Shown here: positions 15,943 through 24,514 of the stretch, piece after piece
Numbering within the stretch: the first letter of the stretch is position 1
Layout: each line of letters begins with the position of its first letter
Made by a program: the position numbers and the translations under genes
The notes under the pieces: generated by a model
What the model was told of the DNA's origin: nothing
The model's database searches: none
Seen by the model: the letters and a program-made list of their open reading frames with translations, nothing else
Source of the DNA: Paenibacillus donghaensis
Lineage (GTDB): Bacteria; Bacillota; Bacilli; Paenibacillales; Paenibacillaceae
Direction of reading: 5' to 3'
NCBI RefSeq assembly: GCF_002192415.1
Contig: NZ_CP021780.1
Coordinates: 3,100,001 to 3,164,000, forward strand
Length of the DNA: 64,000 nucleotides

Positions 15943-16437
15943 TTACGCTTTTCTCCCGGGCAGGCTGTCTGCCAGTCCCCGGCCAATCAGATTGGCCGAG
16001 ACCGGGGTTTTGCCCACCTCTCTTGCCCAGACGGACAGTTGGCCAACATGATGGATCTCATGGGCAAGGGCATGCCGCATGACTTCGCCCCAGGCCAAGT
16101 CCTCCATACTTCCGTCCATGCGTTGCTGCGTATAAATTCTACGCTCCAGTGATTCATCCCAGCCCCGTACAAACGGCTCGATATCCGCCCGGAAACGGGC
16201 ATCCAGCGCACGCACTTTGGCGAGGCTGCGATAGCCTTCGAAGTCCTCCTGGAAATCTGGTTTGCCCTGAATGGATTGAATCCAGCTCCACTCCACGTCG
16301 GCGATATGGAACAAGGTCTTCAGTATACTGCCCACCCCGCCGGAACGTGGCTTCAGCAGCTCCTGCTCCGACAGATTCTCACACCAATGGTACCACTCAT
16401 CCCTGACGATCCAGTTGTATTGAAACAGCGTCTGCAT
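15943..16437 (-). CDS. DinB-family four-helix protein
   Basis: A 164-residue DinB/YfiT-superfamily protein, complete in length. The family trait of three metal-binding histidines is visible: His in LFHIADVEW, and two in the HALAHEIHHVGQL motif. DinB-like proteins are four-helix bundles, some being thiol transferases that use bacillithiol. The FQYNWIVRDEWY start is typical. It is followed by an imperfect GCCCGGGA/TCCCGGGC inverted repeat (15911-15962) overlapping its 3' end. A palindrome TTCTTAT-CCT-ATAAGAA (15841-15857) lies in the 200-bp space to its left. Confidence 0.85.
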   Translation of the reverse strand: MQTLFQYNWIVRDEWYHWCENLSEQELLKPRSGGVGSILKTLFHIADVEWSWIQSIQGKPDFQEDFEGYRSLAKVRALDARFRADIEPFVRGWDESLERRIYTQQRMDGSMEDLAWGEVMRHALAHEIHHVGQLSVWAREVGKTPVSANLIGRGLADSLPGRKA

Positions 16438-16513
16438 GTGTATTCCTCCATACGTCGGATTTGAGCATGATAAATGATCAAGTTCAATTTCTTATAAACC
16501 AGTTTACCACGTC

Positions 16514-16915
16514 TTACGACAGCAGCTCCAGTTCATGCAGCTTCTCCAGGATCACCCGGCTGACTTCAGATACCCGGTCACGCTCATCATAGGAGAACCA
16601 TGCCCACTCTTCGATTTCGGCCGCTGCCTGCAGTTCACCTTCATATTCCGCCGAATAACAGGACATCTTCACCTGGATACCATCCGCTTTGCCATTAGCC
16701 TCCGCGGTGAACACACCTATGTACGACACGGTTTCCCGCTTGATCCGCACCGACAGCTCCTCGGCGACCTCGCGCACCAGCGTGTCGGTATCCGACTCGC
16801 CGGATTCCCTCTTACCGCCGGGCAGGTAATACAGCTCTTTGCCGCGGGAACGAGCGACCAGTACCCGCTGATCGCGGATACAGATCCAAGCGACCTTATC
16901 GATGACAGCGGTCAT
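16514..16915 (-). CDS. Nudix hydrolase
   Basis: A 133-residue Nudix protein. The Nudix box is complete from GGKRESGESD through LVREVAEELSV, with the REVAEE metal-binding core; the usual final GU is replaced by SV. It hydrolyses a nucleoside diphosphate linked to some moiety, substrate unknown. Its ATG overlaps the stop of the upstream small DMT-transporter gene by 4 bp (ATGA), so the two are translationally coupled, which hints at a shared nucleotide- or vitamin-like substrate. Confidence 0.9.
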   Translation of the reverse strand: MTAVIDKVAWICIRDQRVLVARSRGKELYYLPGGKRESGESDTDTLVREVAEELSVRIKRETVSYIGVFTAEANGKADGIQVKMSCYSAEYEGELQAAAEIEEWAWFSYDERDRVSEVSRVILEKLHELELLS

Positions 16916-17391
16916 AGGGATTCTCCCGCAGGCTTCGTATTCAGCTTCGCCTGGCGGCTTCCACCCAGCTTGAATACGAAGATGCCGCCGATGATCACCA
17001 GCACGCCAAGCAGCTGATTAAACGTGAACGGAACCTTTTCCAGCCCCAGCCAGCCCAGGGAATCGAACAAGAGTGCGAACCCGATCTGTGAAGCCATTAC
17101 GATGGAAATGGCATACGTGGGAGTCAGCATCCGCATCGACTGCATCAGGCAGATCACGACGCCGACACCGATCAGACCGCTGATCCAGTACCATGGCTGC
17201 ATATTCTGCAGCGCAAACGTAGCTCTGCCCTCCACGATCAGGCTGATCGTAAAGGAAGCGACAAACCCCATGCCCAGCACAAGTGTTGTAGCCGACCACG
17301 CCCCTGTGCGCTGATTGACATTGCTGTTAAATATATTTTGCAGACTGACGAGCGCTCCAGCGATCATCGCCAATAGTAATCCCATAACCAT
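16912..17391 (-). CDS. Small DMT-family transporter (DUF606/YdcZ), first paralogue
   Basis: A 159-residue protein with five hydrophobic helices and the DUF606 hallmarks: a short N-terminal helix with NIFNSNVNQRTGAWSA, PWYWISGLIGV and a final LLGVLVIIGGIFVFKLG. Half-size DMT proteins usually act as dimers. A second DUF606 gene lies 53 bp upstream on the same strand, so the two may form a heterodimer. A Nudix gene overlaps its 3' end. Confidence 0.85.
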   Translation of the reverse strand: MVMGLLLAMIAGALVSLQNIFNSNVNQRTGAWSATTLVLGMGFVASFTISLIVEGRATFALQNMQPWYWISGLIGVGVVICLMQSMRMLTPTYAISIVMASQIGFALLFDSLGWLGLEKVPFTFNQLLGVLVIIGGIFVFKLGGSRQAKLNTKPAGESL

Positions 17392-17443
17392 GTGTAATTC
17401 CTCCAGTGTGTTATTCAGTCTTCCTGAGCCATCATGCCTTTCC

Positions 17444-17869
17444 TTACAGCTTCAGAATAATGACGCCCGCAATCATCATGAAGAGACCAATAAACTGCGT
17501 CCGGTTCATCTTCTGCTTCACTACCCCGAACCAGCCGCTCGTGTCGATCACAATCGTCAGACACAGCTGGGCGATCAGCAGGGCGGCAATGGTAAATGTA
17601 ACCCCGATCTGCTGGATGGCCGTCACTTCACTGAAAATAACTACCGCGCCGTATGCGCCGCCGGTCATATATAGCGGGTTGACCTTGCGGAATTCCTGCC
17701 AGTTGCCGTCCCGCACGAACAGCAGAATCAGCAGCGCCATCAGAAATCCGGTCAACTGGGTAACCGTCGCCGCCTGCCACGTTCCGATATCCTGACCGAT
17801 TCTTGCGTTGGCCACACCCTGCAAGGTAATACAAGCCCCACCCAGTATTGCAAATATAAATCCCTTCAT
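17444..17869 (-). CDS. Small DMT-family transporter (DUF606/YdcZ), second paralogue
   Basis: About 141 residues with the same plan as its downstream neighbour: MKGFIFAILGGACITLQGVA, GTWQAATVTQLTGF, PLYMTGGAYGA and QFIGLFMMIAGVIILKL. I start it at ATG 17869 because GGAGAGAG lies just upstream and homologues start here; the frame extends 31 codons further to 17962 with hydrophilic sequence that is probably not translated. It is the first gene of a probable three-gene unit: two DMT halves and a Nudix hydrolase. Confidence 0.83.
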   Translation of the reverse strand: MKGFIFAILGGACITLQGVANARIGQDIGTWQAATVTQLTGFLMALLILLFVRDGNWQEFRKVNPLYMTGGAYGAVVIFSEVTAIQQIGVTFTIAALLIAQLCLTIVIDTSGWFGVVKQKMNRTQFIGLFMMIAGVIILKL

Positions 17870-18114
17870 TGCTGCTCTCTCTCCCTCTGTCAACTCTGCT
17901 TCCTTATTCTTTAGTTCTTCTTGTCTAATTAAATAATAGATAATGATCTTACGGAAGGACATATGTCCTGAAGTTGCAAATCCGTACTAGTCTCCCCCTT
18001 AGAACGGCAAAAAGAACCGGCTGCGCCATCCTGCAGGGAGGGCATCCGTTTCTGCGGCAACTCGAAAGATGAATGATCAGGTGAATCTTATAACGCGAGG
18101 GATTCCTCGGTGAA

Positions 18115-19314
18115 TCATTTTAAAAAAAGCTCTCCTCCAAGGGCTCCTACAATTACGATCACCCAAGGTGGCAATTTCCAAAAGATCAGCATACCGAATA
18201 AGACAATTGCAAGGACAAAATCTCCCGTAGAAAGTATTGCAGAAGTCCAAATCGGGTTATACAATGCCGCAAGAAGAATACCCACAACCGCAGCATTCAC
18301 ACCCATTAGCGCACCTTGCATAACAGGGCTTTTACGCACACTATTCCAGAAAGGCAAGGCTCCAACAATCAGAAGGAAGGCAGGCAGGAAAATGGCTACA
18401 GTAGCTACAGCAGCTCCCCAAACTCCGTGAATCATAGTGCCCAGATATGCCGAAAATGTAAATAAAGGACCAGGTACAGCTTGAGTCGCGCCGTATCCGG
18501 CCAGAAAATCTTGTTTGCTAATCCATCCCATAGGAACGACTTCCCTTTCAAGCAGAGGCAGCACCACATGTCCTCCACCAAACACAAGGGAACCTGATCG
18601 GTAAAAACTATCGGCAAGTGCAACCCAGGAATAATCGGTCAATTGGCGCAGTATAGGCAGCACGAAAAGTAAGCCAGCAAATAGAATTAGACAAACTGCA
18701 GCTACCGCACGCTTGATGGGAACGTGCAACTCCGAAGCTAGGGGAACTTCCTTGTTTCGATAAAGCAACAAACCGACGATTCCAGCAAGCACAATTAGGA
18801 TAACCTGACTAAATGCAGTCTGCCATACGAGTGTAAAGACCATGGCTAGAATAGCAAGCGTTTGCCGTGTTCGATCCGGTGTTAGCTTCTGGCCCATACT
18901 CCAAACAGCCTGTGCGACAATGGCAACAGCAACGATCTTCAATCCATGTATCCAACCGCTATTTCCAAGTTCAAATCCTTTCAACAACAAGGCAAACAAT
19001 ACGAGCGCGATCACTGATGGAAGTGTGAAGCCGAGCCAGGCAACCATACCTCCGAGTAAACCACCACGCAGGAGGCCGATACCTATCCCCACCTGACTGC
19101 TCGCTGGACCTGGTAAAAACTGACACAGGGCAACCAAATCAGCATAGCTGCGCTCGTCCAGCCACTTTCTTTTTTGTATGTATTCGACATGAAAATACCC
19201 AAGATGAGCAACAGGCCCTCCGAAAGAGGTGAGTCCTAACTTCGTTGAGACCAACCCTACCTCAAGCAGCGTACGGAATTTCGCTTTCGATTTGGGGTCA
19301 ATTCCCATAGACAT
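18115..19314 (-). CDS. chrA: Chromate transporter ChrA (two-domain CHR protein)
   Basis: A 399-residue member of the chromate ion transporter family with two homologous CHR domains. The first has TSFGGPVAHLGYF and LCQFLPGPASSQ; the second has LVFGGGHVVLPLLE and AVPGPLFTFSAYLG. About 10-12 transmembrane segments are visible. It is a long-chain, monomeric-type ChrA that exports chromate using the proton-motive force. A GC-rich imperfect hairpin followed by TTCTTTTTG on the minus strand (about 18009-18045) may be its terminator. Confidence 0.92.
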   Translation of the reverse strand: MSMGIDPKSKAKFRTLLEVGLVSTKLGLTSFGGPVAHLGYFHVEYIQKRKWLDERSYADLVALCQFLPGPASSQVGIGIGLLRGGLLGGMVAWLGFTLPSVIALVLFALLLKGFELGNSGWIHGLKIVAVAIVAQAVWSMGQKLTPDRTRQTLAILAMVFTLVWQTAFSQVILIVLAGIVGLLLYRNKEVPLASELHVPIKRAVAAVCLILFAGLLFVLPILRQLTDYSWVALADSFYRSGSLVFGGGHVVLPLLEREVVPMGWISKQDFLAGYGATQAVPGPLFTFSAYLGTMIHGVWGAAVATVAIFLPAFLLIVGALPFWNSVRKSPVMQGALMGVNAAVVGILLAALYNPIWTSAILSTGDFVLAIVLFGMLIFWKLPPWVIVIVGALGGELFLK

Positions 19315-19358
19315 GTATGATTCCTCCAGTGAGTTATTCAGTTTTAAGGTGAAGCATC

Positions 19359-19988
19359 TTAAAGTGCGAGTGCTTCTTCGGTGATCTGGCGGATATTAAT
19401 GGAGGAGAGCGTTTCTTCATTCACCATGTCGGGGAGAATCTCTTCGAGGAAATAATCAACACTGCGGAGTTTGATATGTTTGATTTTGATCAGCGCGTTG
19501 CGGTACATCACGACAAATTCCTTCTCCGTATTGCCGCGTTGCAGCTCGGCGAATGCTTCGTAGACCTGGTCCATTTTGTCGGCAACCTCAAGAATCAACC
19601 CTTCCAGCGAGTCATCCTTGCCTTCGCGCAGCTGGTGGTAGAACGTCCCCTTGAACTCCTGCGGGATATGCTCTTCAATGAAATGGTTGACCATGCCTTC
19701 CTCTACCTGCTGAATCAGCTGCCGCAGCTGCATGGAGGAATGCTTCACGGGTGTCTTGATGTCCCCGATAAAAATCTCGCCGTAATCATGGCTGCTGGTG
19801 ATATTGTACAGCTTCTTCCAATCGATCTGTGCGCCGTGCTTCTCCTCAATATCGGCCAACGTTTTGGCATATTGGACGACCTTCCATGAATGCGCCGCGA
19901 CACTGTGCTCCTCAAACTTAAATTTGCCCGGACAGCGGATGATCCGCTCCAATTCGTTCAGTGATCTGAAATATTTGTGTATGCCCAT
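19359..19988 (-). CDS. HD-domain phosphohydrolase, YfbR-like
   Basis: A 209-residue HD-domain protein. Metal-binding residues are visible as His33 in HSVAAHSW, the HD pair His67-Asp68 in SSHDYGEIFIGD and Asp in VADKMDQVYE. The pattern is that of the YfbR/HDDC2 5'-nucleotidase-like group, but the protein is longer in its C-terminal helical part. Likely a nucleotide phosphohydrolase; substrate unknown. It starts with MGIHKYFRSLNELERIIRCP and has its own promoter region to the right. No operon partner. Confidence 0.85.
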   Translation of the reverse strand: MGIHKYFRSLNELERIIRCPGKFKFEEHSVAAHSWKVVQYAKTLADIEEKHGAQIDWKKLYNITSSHDYGEIFIGDIKTPVKHSSMQLRQLIQQVEEGMVNHFIEEHIPQEFKGTFYHQLREGKDDSLEGLILEVADKMDQVYEAFAELQRGNTEKEFVVMYRNALIKIKHIKLRSVDYFLEEILPDMVNEETLSSINIRQITEEALAL

Positions 19989-20175
19989 GTGTTCAACCGT
20001 CCTTTGCTGGGATGAATTCTGTTGTCCATTCTATTAAGTATAGACGACCTGTGTTAATGGGTGATTAACGGGGTATGAAATAAAAGGGCATCTCATTGGC
20101 TGTTATCGTTTACAATTAAGCATGCCCACGTTATGAACATAATTATGCAGTTTGCTATAGAGAGGAGAATTCCCA

Positions 20176-20538
20176 GTGGAAACTACACAGATTATCGCCG
20201 TTGCCGCTCTGATTCTTGCCCTTCTACTAATGGTCAAGGTATTCAGTCTGCAGGGCAAAGTCAATGAGCTGCGCTCAGACGTTGCTCGGCTGAGCAGCAT
20301 AAACGGCCATCCGGGAATGACGAAGTCTGCCCCTGCGCCACTTACCGTTCCGTTGCCTTATGCGTACAGTTCGGGGGCTGCTGTGACAAACAACGCTGAT
20401 CTTGACGCACGATTGCTTTCGCTGATTTCGCAGGGGCAGAAGATTAAGGCTATTAAAGAGATGCGTGAAGCGACGAATATGTCGCTGAAGGATGCCAAGG
20501 ATTATGTGGATGGGCTGGCGGTGCGTCATGGCTATTAA
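20176..20538 (+). CDS. Membrane-anchored protein with ribosomal L7/L12 C-terminal-like domain
   Basis: A 120-residue protein. An N-terminal transmembrane helix (about 6-25) is followed by a short coiled segment LQGKVNELRSDVARLSS, a Pro/Ala linker, and a C-terminal KIKAIKEMREATNMSLKDAK motif. That motif is the L7/L12 C-terminal fold that in ribosomes contacts elongation factors; in membrane-bound relatives its role is unknown. GTG start with AGAGGAG 8 nt upstream. Confidence 0.82.
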   Translation: METTQIIAVAALILALLLMVKVFSLQGKVNELRSDVARLSSINGHPGMTKSAPAPLTVPLPYAYSSGAAVTNNADLDARLLSLISQGQKIKAIKEMREATNMSLKDAKDYVDGLAVRHGY

Positions 20539-20577
20539 GCCTATAATGGGGTTCTAACCGTGTCCGAATGCTAACAG

Positions 20578-20612
20578 CGGCTATGCCGTCCTCCCAGAGG
20601 ATGGCATAGCCG
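20578..20612. terminator. Hairpin between convergent genes
   Basis: CGGCTATGCCGTCCTC / AGGATGGCATAGCCG is a long stem with one mismatch, located between convergent genes. The flanking T-runs are weak. Confidence 0.65.
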
Positions 20613-20637
20613 TTTAAATGTAGCAGGAGGTTTTCAA

Positions 20638-21276
20638 TCAAACATCTTTGTTCCGATAGATCCGCAGGGAGATCAGGTAAGAGCAGCCTAGGATTAGCAC
20701 ATACGCCACAGCAAAGATCAGGTACAGCAGCCATTTCCGGTCCGTGCCCAGATCAGACCAGCTGTTGATGAGAGGCAGCTTGGTAGATAAGTTAGCGAAC
20801 ACGCTGGAGCTGGCCATGATTACCACCATAAACACGATATTCACATACTGTGAGCCTTTTGAGCCCAGCCAGTAATAGAGCGGCAAATAAATAGCGGCAA
20901 GCAGCGGGAACGCAGCAGTCGTAAGGCCAGTTTCTCTCCAGAATCCAGCGCCCAGCTCTTTCCCCATCACGGTTGCTGCAATGAAAATGACAACAACACT
21001 AAGAAAGCCGAGCAGCGCAAACGGAACCGTTGAGACATATTTGGCGGCTACAATCTGTTGCCTGCGCAAGGGCAGACTGAGTAGATACCGCTGGTTCATC
21101 TCACTGCCATCGATCGAGCAGGCATTGATCAGCAGCAGCAAGGAAGGCAGCAAGGTGAATAGACTGAAGCTATCGATATTCGTATAAGCCATCAGCAGAT
21201 AATAGAGCAGAATCGGCAGCAGAAATTTTTTGGATAAAATCATGTCCTTGCGGATCAGGTAGACAGCGCTTGTCAT
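20638..21276 (-). CDS. ABC-2 type permease, second of the GntR-ABC operon
   Basis: About 212 residues with six hydrophobic segments and the NQRYLLSLPLRRQQIVAAKY loop found in the YtrC/ABC-2 permeases that partner GntR-controlled ATPases. ATG 21276 is preferred, with GAGGAG 8 nt upstream. It follows a homologous permease gene by 43 bp, and the two probably form a heterodimeric membrane domain for the upstream ATPase. Relatives respond to cell-wall antibiotics; substrate here unknown. Confidence 0.82.
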   Translation of the reverse strand: MTSAVYLIRKDMILSKKFLLPILLYYLLMAYTNIDSFSLFTLLPSLLLLINACSIDGSEMNQRYLLSLPLRRQQIVAAKYVSTVPFALLGFLSVVVIFIAATVMGKELGAGFWRETGLTTAAFPLLAAIYLPLYYWLGSKGSQYVNIVFMVVIMASSSVFANLSTKLPLINSWSDLGTDRKWLLYLIFAVAYVLILGCSYLISLRIYRNKDV

Positions 21277-21319
21277 GTACAGCACTCCTCTATGTAATCA
21301 TATATGTGCAACAATAATC

Positions 21320-21940
21320 TTAACTTCTAAATAATACTAATGACAGTCTGTAAGAGGCATAGAGCAGTAGTAGATCACACACACCAGCACCTGCCAACAA
21401 CAACGTATCCGGGAGTCCGGTATAGCCCAATTCTTGGGCAATCAGAACATCAACGTCCAGCTTGGCGGCGCTGATAATAAGTAAACTAGTACTAACATTA
21501 AACAGCGTGTTCATTACTTTCCTGTACTCCATTCCGAAATAGACGGGCAGATACAGGGCAGCACCGATAGGAATAAGCACTATACTTAGGATCAAAGCGT
21601 TCCCGTAACCACTTTTCTCCATGATGCCCAGAAGGCCAGCCACACTGGAGAGCACGAACGAACAGAGCAGTGCAAACAGCAGATACGGAATCAGACTTAA
21701 GTATTTAGCCCTGACAATCTCCGTGCGGGTTACCGGAAGACTCATCACATATTGCCAGTTATTCTGACGAACCTCGATAGAACAGCCGAACATGAGCAGC
21801 AGCAGACAAGTGATCATAACATCGAGACCCGAGCTTTCCGGCAGATTGTATAAGATAAACAGGTTGTACGCGACCGCAAAGCAGCTGAAATAGCGGACCA
21901 GATAACAATCCTTCCGAATCAGCCGGACCACATTAGACAT
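21320..21940 (-). CDS. ABC-2 type permease, first of the GntR-ABC operon
   Basis: About 206 residues, six hydrophobic segments, with a NNWQYVMSLPVTRTEIVRAKY loop nearly parallel to that of its neighbour. ATG 21940 overlaps the ATPase stop by 8 bp and has AAGGGA upstream. The frame extends to 22009, but the extra 23 residues are basic and non-homologous. The two permeases share the short sequence N..VRLIRKD / AVYLIRKD at their N-termini, indicating duplication. Confidence 0.83.
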   Translation of the reverse strand: MSNVVRLIRKDCYLVRYFSCFAVAYNLFILYNLPESSGLDVMITCLLLLMFGCSIEVRQNNWQYVMSLPVTRTEIVRAKYLSLIPYLLFALLCSFVLSSVAGLLGIMEKSGYGNALILSIVLIPIGAALYLPVYFGMEYRKVMNTLFNVSTSLLIISAAKLDVDVLIAQELGYTGLPDTLLLAGAGVCDLLLLYASYRLSLVLFRS

Positions 21941-22808
21941 GCAGCGTACCACTTCCCTTGACGGTAAAATACATAATTTCCTCCAGCGTAGGCGTCTCGC
22001 AAATCGCAATGCTCTTGAAATACTTCTCCCCTTCCGCCCGGTTGCTCACCAGTCCCTCGAAGCCATGCGCCGTCTCCCGCAGACCTGTGAACCAGGCACG
22101 CACATCGCGGTCCAGCAGCTCCTTGCCGCCTTTGACCAGCATGTATTTCTCCGGCAACACATCCTTCATCTCATCAAACACAAGCTTGCCATCATTCACA
22201 AAAACGATGTAGTCCGCAATCCGGCCCAGGTCGGTCGTATTATGGGTGGAGAACAGAATCGATTTATTCTCATCCTGAATATGTTCACTGAGCAGATCCA
22301 GCAGTTCTCTGCGGAACACCGGGTCCAGCCCTGCCGTCGGTTCATCCATAATCAGCAGCTCGGCCCCGTGGGACAAGGCGATCGCCAGGGCGAACTTCAT
22401 CTTCATTCCCTTGGACAGCTCCTTGATTTTCTTATCCTCCGGAAGCTTGAAGTGATCCAGGTACCGCTGGCACAGCTCTTCATTCCATTGGCTGTAGAAG
22501 GGGGCGGTTATTTTCTTCATCTGCTTCACGGTGAGGTGCTCGTAGTAATAGTTCTCGTCCGACACATAGCCGATCCGGTCTTTGATGGAAGCGGCATGCA
22601 GCAAGTTCTCTTCGCCAAAAATGCGGATGCTGCCCTGGTCCGGGTACACCATGCCCATGATCATCTTGATCAGCGTGGTTTTGCCAGCACCGTTAGGCCC
22701 GATCAGGCCAGTAATAAACCCCTTGCGGATGGTGAAATCCAGCTCTTTGATCGCAAAGCGATTATAGGTCTTGCTCACCTGACTGATTTCGATCACGTTG
22801 TTACTCAT
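21933..22808 (-). CDS. ABC transporter ATP-binding protein (YtrB-like)
   Basis: A 291-residue ABC ATPase. Walker A is GPNGAGKTT, the Q-loop region is SDENYYYEHLTV, the signature LSKGMKMKF replaces LSGGQ, Walker B is LLIMDEP and the H-loop is STHNTTDL. The LSKGM form is typical of the YtrB group regulated by GntR proteins. Its start overlaps the GntR stop by 4 bp and its end overlaps the first permease gene, so all four genes form one tightly packed operon: gntR, ATPase, permease, permease. Confidence 0.92.
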   Translation of the reverse strand: MSNNVIEISQVSKTYNRFAIKELDFTIRKGFITGLIGPNGAGKTTLIKMIMGMVYPDQGSIRIFGEENLLHAASIKDRIGYVSDENYYYEHLTVKQMKKITAPFYSQWNEELCQRYLDHFKLPEDKKIKELSKGMKMKFALAIALSHGAELLIMDEPTAGLDPVFRRELLDLLSEHIQDENKSILFSTHNTTDLGRIADYIVFVNDGKLVFDEMKDVLPEKYMLVKGGKELLDRDVRAWFTGLRETAHGFEGLVSNRAEGEKYFKSIAICETPTLEEIMYFTVKGSGTLHV

Positions 22809-23188
22809 TCTTTGTCCTCCTCTTCATAGAGCAGCTTCATCATTTCCGTAATTTCGGCAAAATCAATGCCCAGCAGCTTGCTCTCCTCGATAATCTCCTT
22901 CATTCGGCTCTCCACGATCCGCAGCCGCTGCTCGCGGATGAATTCCTGGTCCGCACCCGACACGAACGAACCCTTGCCGACAATGGAATTCACCAGCCCT
23001 TCCCGTTCCAACTCCTCGTAAGCCCTCTTGGTCGTAATGACGCTGATCTGCAGCTCTTTGGCCAAGAGCCGGATGGAAGGCAGCGGTGTACCGGAGACCA
23101 GCTCTCCCTGCAGAATCAGCTGGCGGATCTGGCCCACTATCTGGGCATAGATTGGTTCACCCGAGGTGCTTGATATCAAAATATTCAT
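22805..23188 (-). CDS. GntR-family (YtrA subfamily) repressor
   Basis: A 127-residue short GntR protein. The N-terminal winged helix runs from EPIYAQIVGQIRQLIL through GTPLPSIRLLAKELQISV to VNSIVGKGSFVS, followed by a short two-helix tail with no effector domain, as in the YtrA subfamily. It leads the ABC operon and should repress it. A long palindrome at 23229-23247 lies 41 bp upstream of its start and is the likely operator. Confidence 0.9.
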   Translation of the reverse strand: MNILISSTSGEPIYAQIVGQIRQLILQGELVSGTPLPSIRLLAKELQISVITTKRAYEELEREGLVNSIVGKGSFVSGADQEFIREQRLRIVESRMKEIIEESKLLGIDFAEITEMMKLLYEEEDKE

Positions 23189-23228
23189 GTTGCAGCACCA
23201 TCATCTCTTTGTATTTATTGTGATTAAT

Positions 23229-23247
23229 GTATATATGTAATATATAC
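23229..23247. promoter_or_regulatory. Candidate YtrA-type operator
   Basis: GTATATAT-GTA-ATATATAC is a perfect 8+3+8 palindrome upstream of gntR. YtrA-family operators are usually AT-rich inverted repeats overlapping their own promoter, so autoregulation is likely. Confidence 0.6.
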
Positions 23248-23290
23248 ACTATAGACAGGGTTGTCAATCCCTTGGCGGCAAAACAAAAAG

Positions 23291-23327
23291 AGCGTCCTCA
23301 CAACCGTTTAATGGGTTGCGGGACGCT
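23291..23327 (-). terminator. Rho-independent terminator
   Basis: AGCGTCC...CAACC / GGTTG...GGACGCT with CTTTTTG following on the minus strand; it ends the broken gene at 23335. Confidence 0.75.
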
Positions 23328-23334
23328 GTAGGTA

Positions 23335-23587
23335 TCATCCGGAACGGCTAGCAACGACCGGAATCTCTGCCATCTCCCGGGTCAGCACATGCACCTCCGA
23401 TTCATGCACCCCTGTGCCGGTTCCCGTAGTCAGGATGAGCACAAACTCGTCTTCCCCCTTGCCATCTAGATTGCCCAGAGCGATCTCCGGATAAAAAGAA
23501 GGGTTGCCCACATTTCTCCACTCATAGGCGCTCGACTGGTCTCCGATCTGCACCGTAAGCGGTGAGAAACATGTCCTTGCTCTTCAA
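23335..23587 (-). pseudogene. Broken gene for an FG-GAP-like secreted protein
   Basis: The frame ending at 23335 reads SPLTVQIGDQ...FYPEIALGNLDGKGEDEF, a repeat-like segment seen in exported Paenibacillus proteins of unknown function, but it has no usable start. A good site (AAGGAGGAAG, 23592-23601) and a TTG at 23587 begin the other frame (MKSKDMFLT), which never joins this one. The simplest reading is an internal deletion that removed the signal peptide and changed frame. A terminator follows at 23291-23327. Confidence 0.55.
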
Positions 23588-24034
23588 TTCACTTCCTCCT
23601 TAGGTGGAATAAGTCATGTATTGTTTAATTATTCCATACCCATTCCTTAAGGATGTTAATAAAGCGTCACATTTGATTTAAAACTTAGTAACCTTCTCCG
23701 GCTGCGGGCTGAACTCCTTATAGTCGATGAATTCTACTCTGTATAGTCGATGAATTCTACTCTGGTTGCTGTCCCCGTAGTTTTTGGAAAGTTGCTTCTG
23801 GAGTGCCCCGCCTTTCGTTAGGGACCGTATAGCCGCTATTTGTGCAGATGTGGCCACTTTTGCTTGGGTAGCGGACTCCAGTGACCTTATTTCCCGCAAA
23901 TGAGTGCTAAACCAGCGGTTGTAGCCCACATACGAGCTCTGGAGTCCGTTAGCCGCATAAATACGCAGTTTTTGGACAAATAGCGGCGCTGGGGTCCGTT
24001 AGCAGAGAACATAACTGGTTGAGTGCGATGGTCC
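23588..24034. repeat. Gene-free stretch with dispersed repeats
   Basis: TATAGTCGATGAATTCTACT occurs twice in tandem (about 23728-23772). GGACCGTATAGCCGCTATTTG at about 23821 and AAATAGCGGCGCTGGGGTCC at about 23979 belong to the same motif family as 11768-11955. The 83-codon frame on the minus strand here is made of these repeats and I do not accept it as a gene. Confidence 0.6.
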
Positions 24035-24090
24035 GGGGTTGTGGGGTTGTGGGGTTGTGGGGTTGTGGGGTTGTGGGGTTGTGGGGTTAC
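24035..24090. repeat. GGGGTTGT octamer array (seven units)
   Basis: Six exact GGGGTTGT units and a final GGGGTTAC, period 8. Seven G4 runs separated by 4-nt loops could form G-quadruplex DNA on the plus strand. Nothing is coded here; 24091-24243 also shows no gene. Confidence 0.9.
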
Positions 24091-24243
24091 GGGCTTGCGT
24101 GTTTACGGAGTTCAGGGCACCGGAGGGGCCGCTGAAGCTAGCCCCAAGCCCTAATCGGCCAGAAAGCCAACAGGGGACGTTCGAAACAGGATTATGATTT
24201 AGACCAGCTCAAAGGCTGCCTCCTGCCCAGCTCTTGAATATGT

Positions 24244-24277
24244 AAAAAGCGCGGATCAGGGTAACCTGCACGCGCTT
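24244..24277 (-). terminator. Rho-independent terminator
   Basis: AAGCGCG / CGCGCTT with an inner CAGG/CCTG pair and TTTTTAC downstream on the minus strand; it ends the small gene at 24284. Confidence 0.75.
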
Positions 24278-24283
24278 GATTTA

Positions 24284-24463
24284 TTAACTATTTTCTTCCA
24301 GCTCATCCGGTACGTCGTATTTATCGATATGTGAGGTTATAGCTTCAACTGCTTCGTTGACACCCTTCGTGGCGGGCACATTTCGGATTACATCATCAGT
24401 ACGGTCGTGAAAGTTCAAATTGTCCGCTTCAATGGCTTTCTGTTTAATTTCTTTGTCTTTCAT
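24284..24463 (-). CDS. Small acidic hypothetical protein, 59 residues
   Basis: A short hydrophilic protein rich in Asp, Glu, Asn and Lys (MKDKEIKQKAIEADNLNF at the start, DVPDELEENS at the end). No transmembrane segment, no Cys and no recognised family. ATG 24463 is chosen because GGGAGAG lies 9 nt upstream; the in-frame TTG at 24469 is too close to that site. A terminator follows 7 bp after the stop, so it is a self-contained unit. Size and composition recall small sporulation or stress proteins of Bacillales, but that is only an impression. Confidence 0.65.
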   Translation of the reverse strand: MKDKEIKQKAIEADNLNFHDRTDDVIRNVPATKGVNEAVEAITSHIDKYDVPDELEENS

Positions 24464-24514
24464 GCTCAATATCTCTCCCTTCTTATTTCACTTCATATTC
24501 AGAGTTCGTCTTTA

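Noticed and set aside
15911..15962. GCCCGGGA / TCCCGGGC hairpin as terminator of the DinB gene
   Set aside because: The loop is 36 nt, the right arm lies inside the gene and there is no U tract.
23678..23929. 83-codon minus-strand frame
   Set aside because: It consists of dispersed repeat units and a duplicated 20-bp segment; no start signal. Its last 20 codons look somewhat protein-like but are too short to call.
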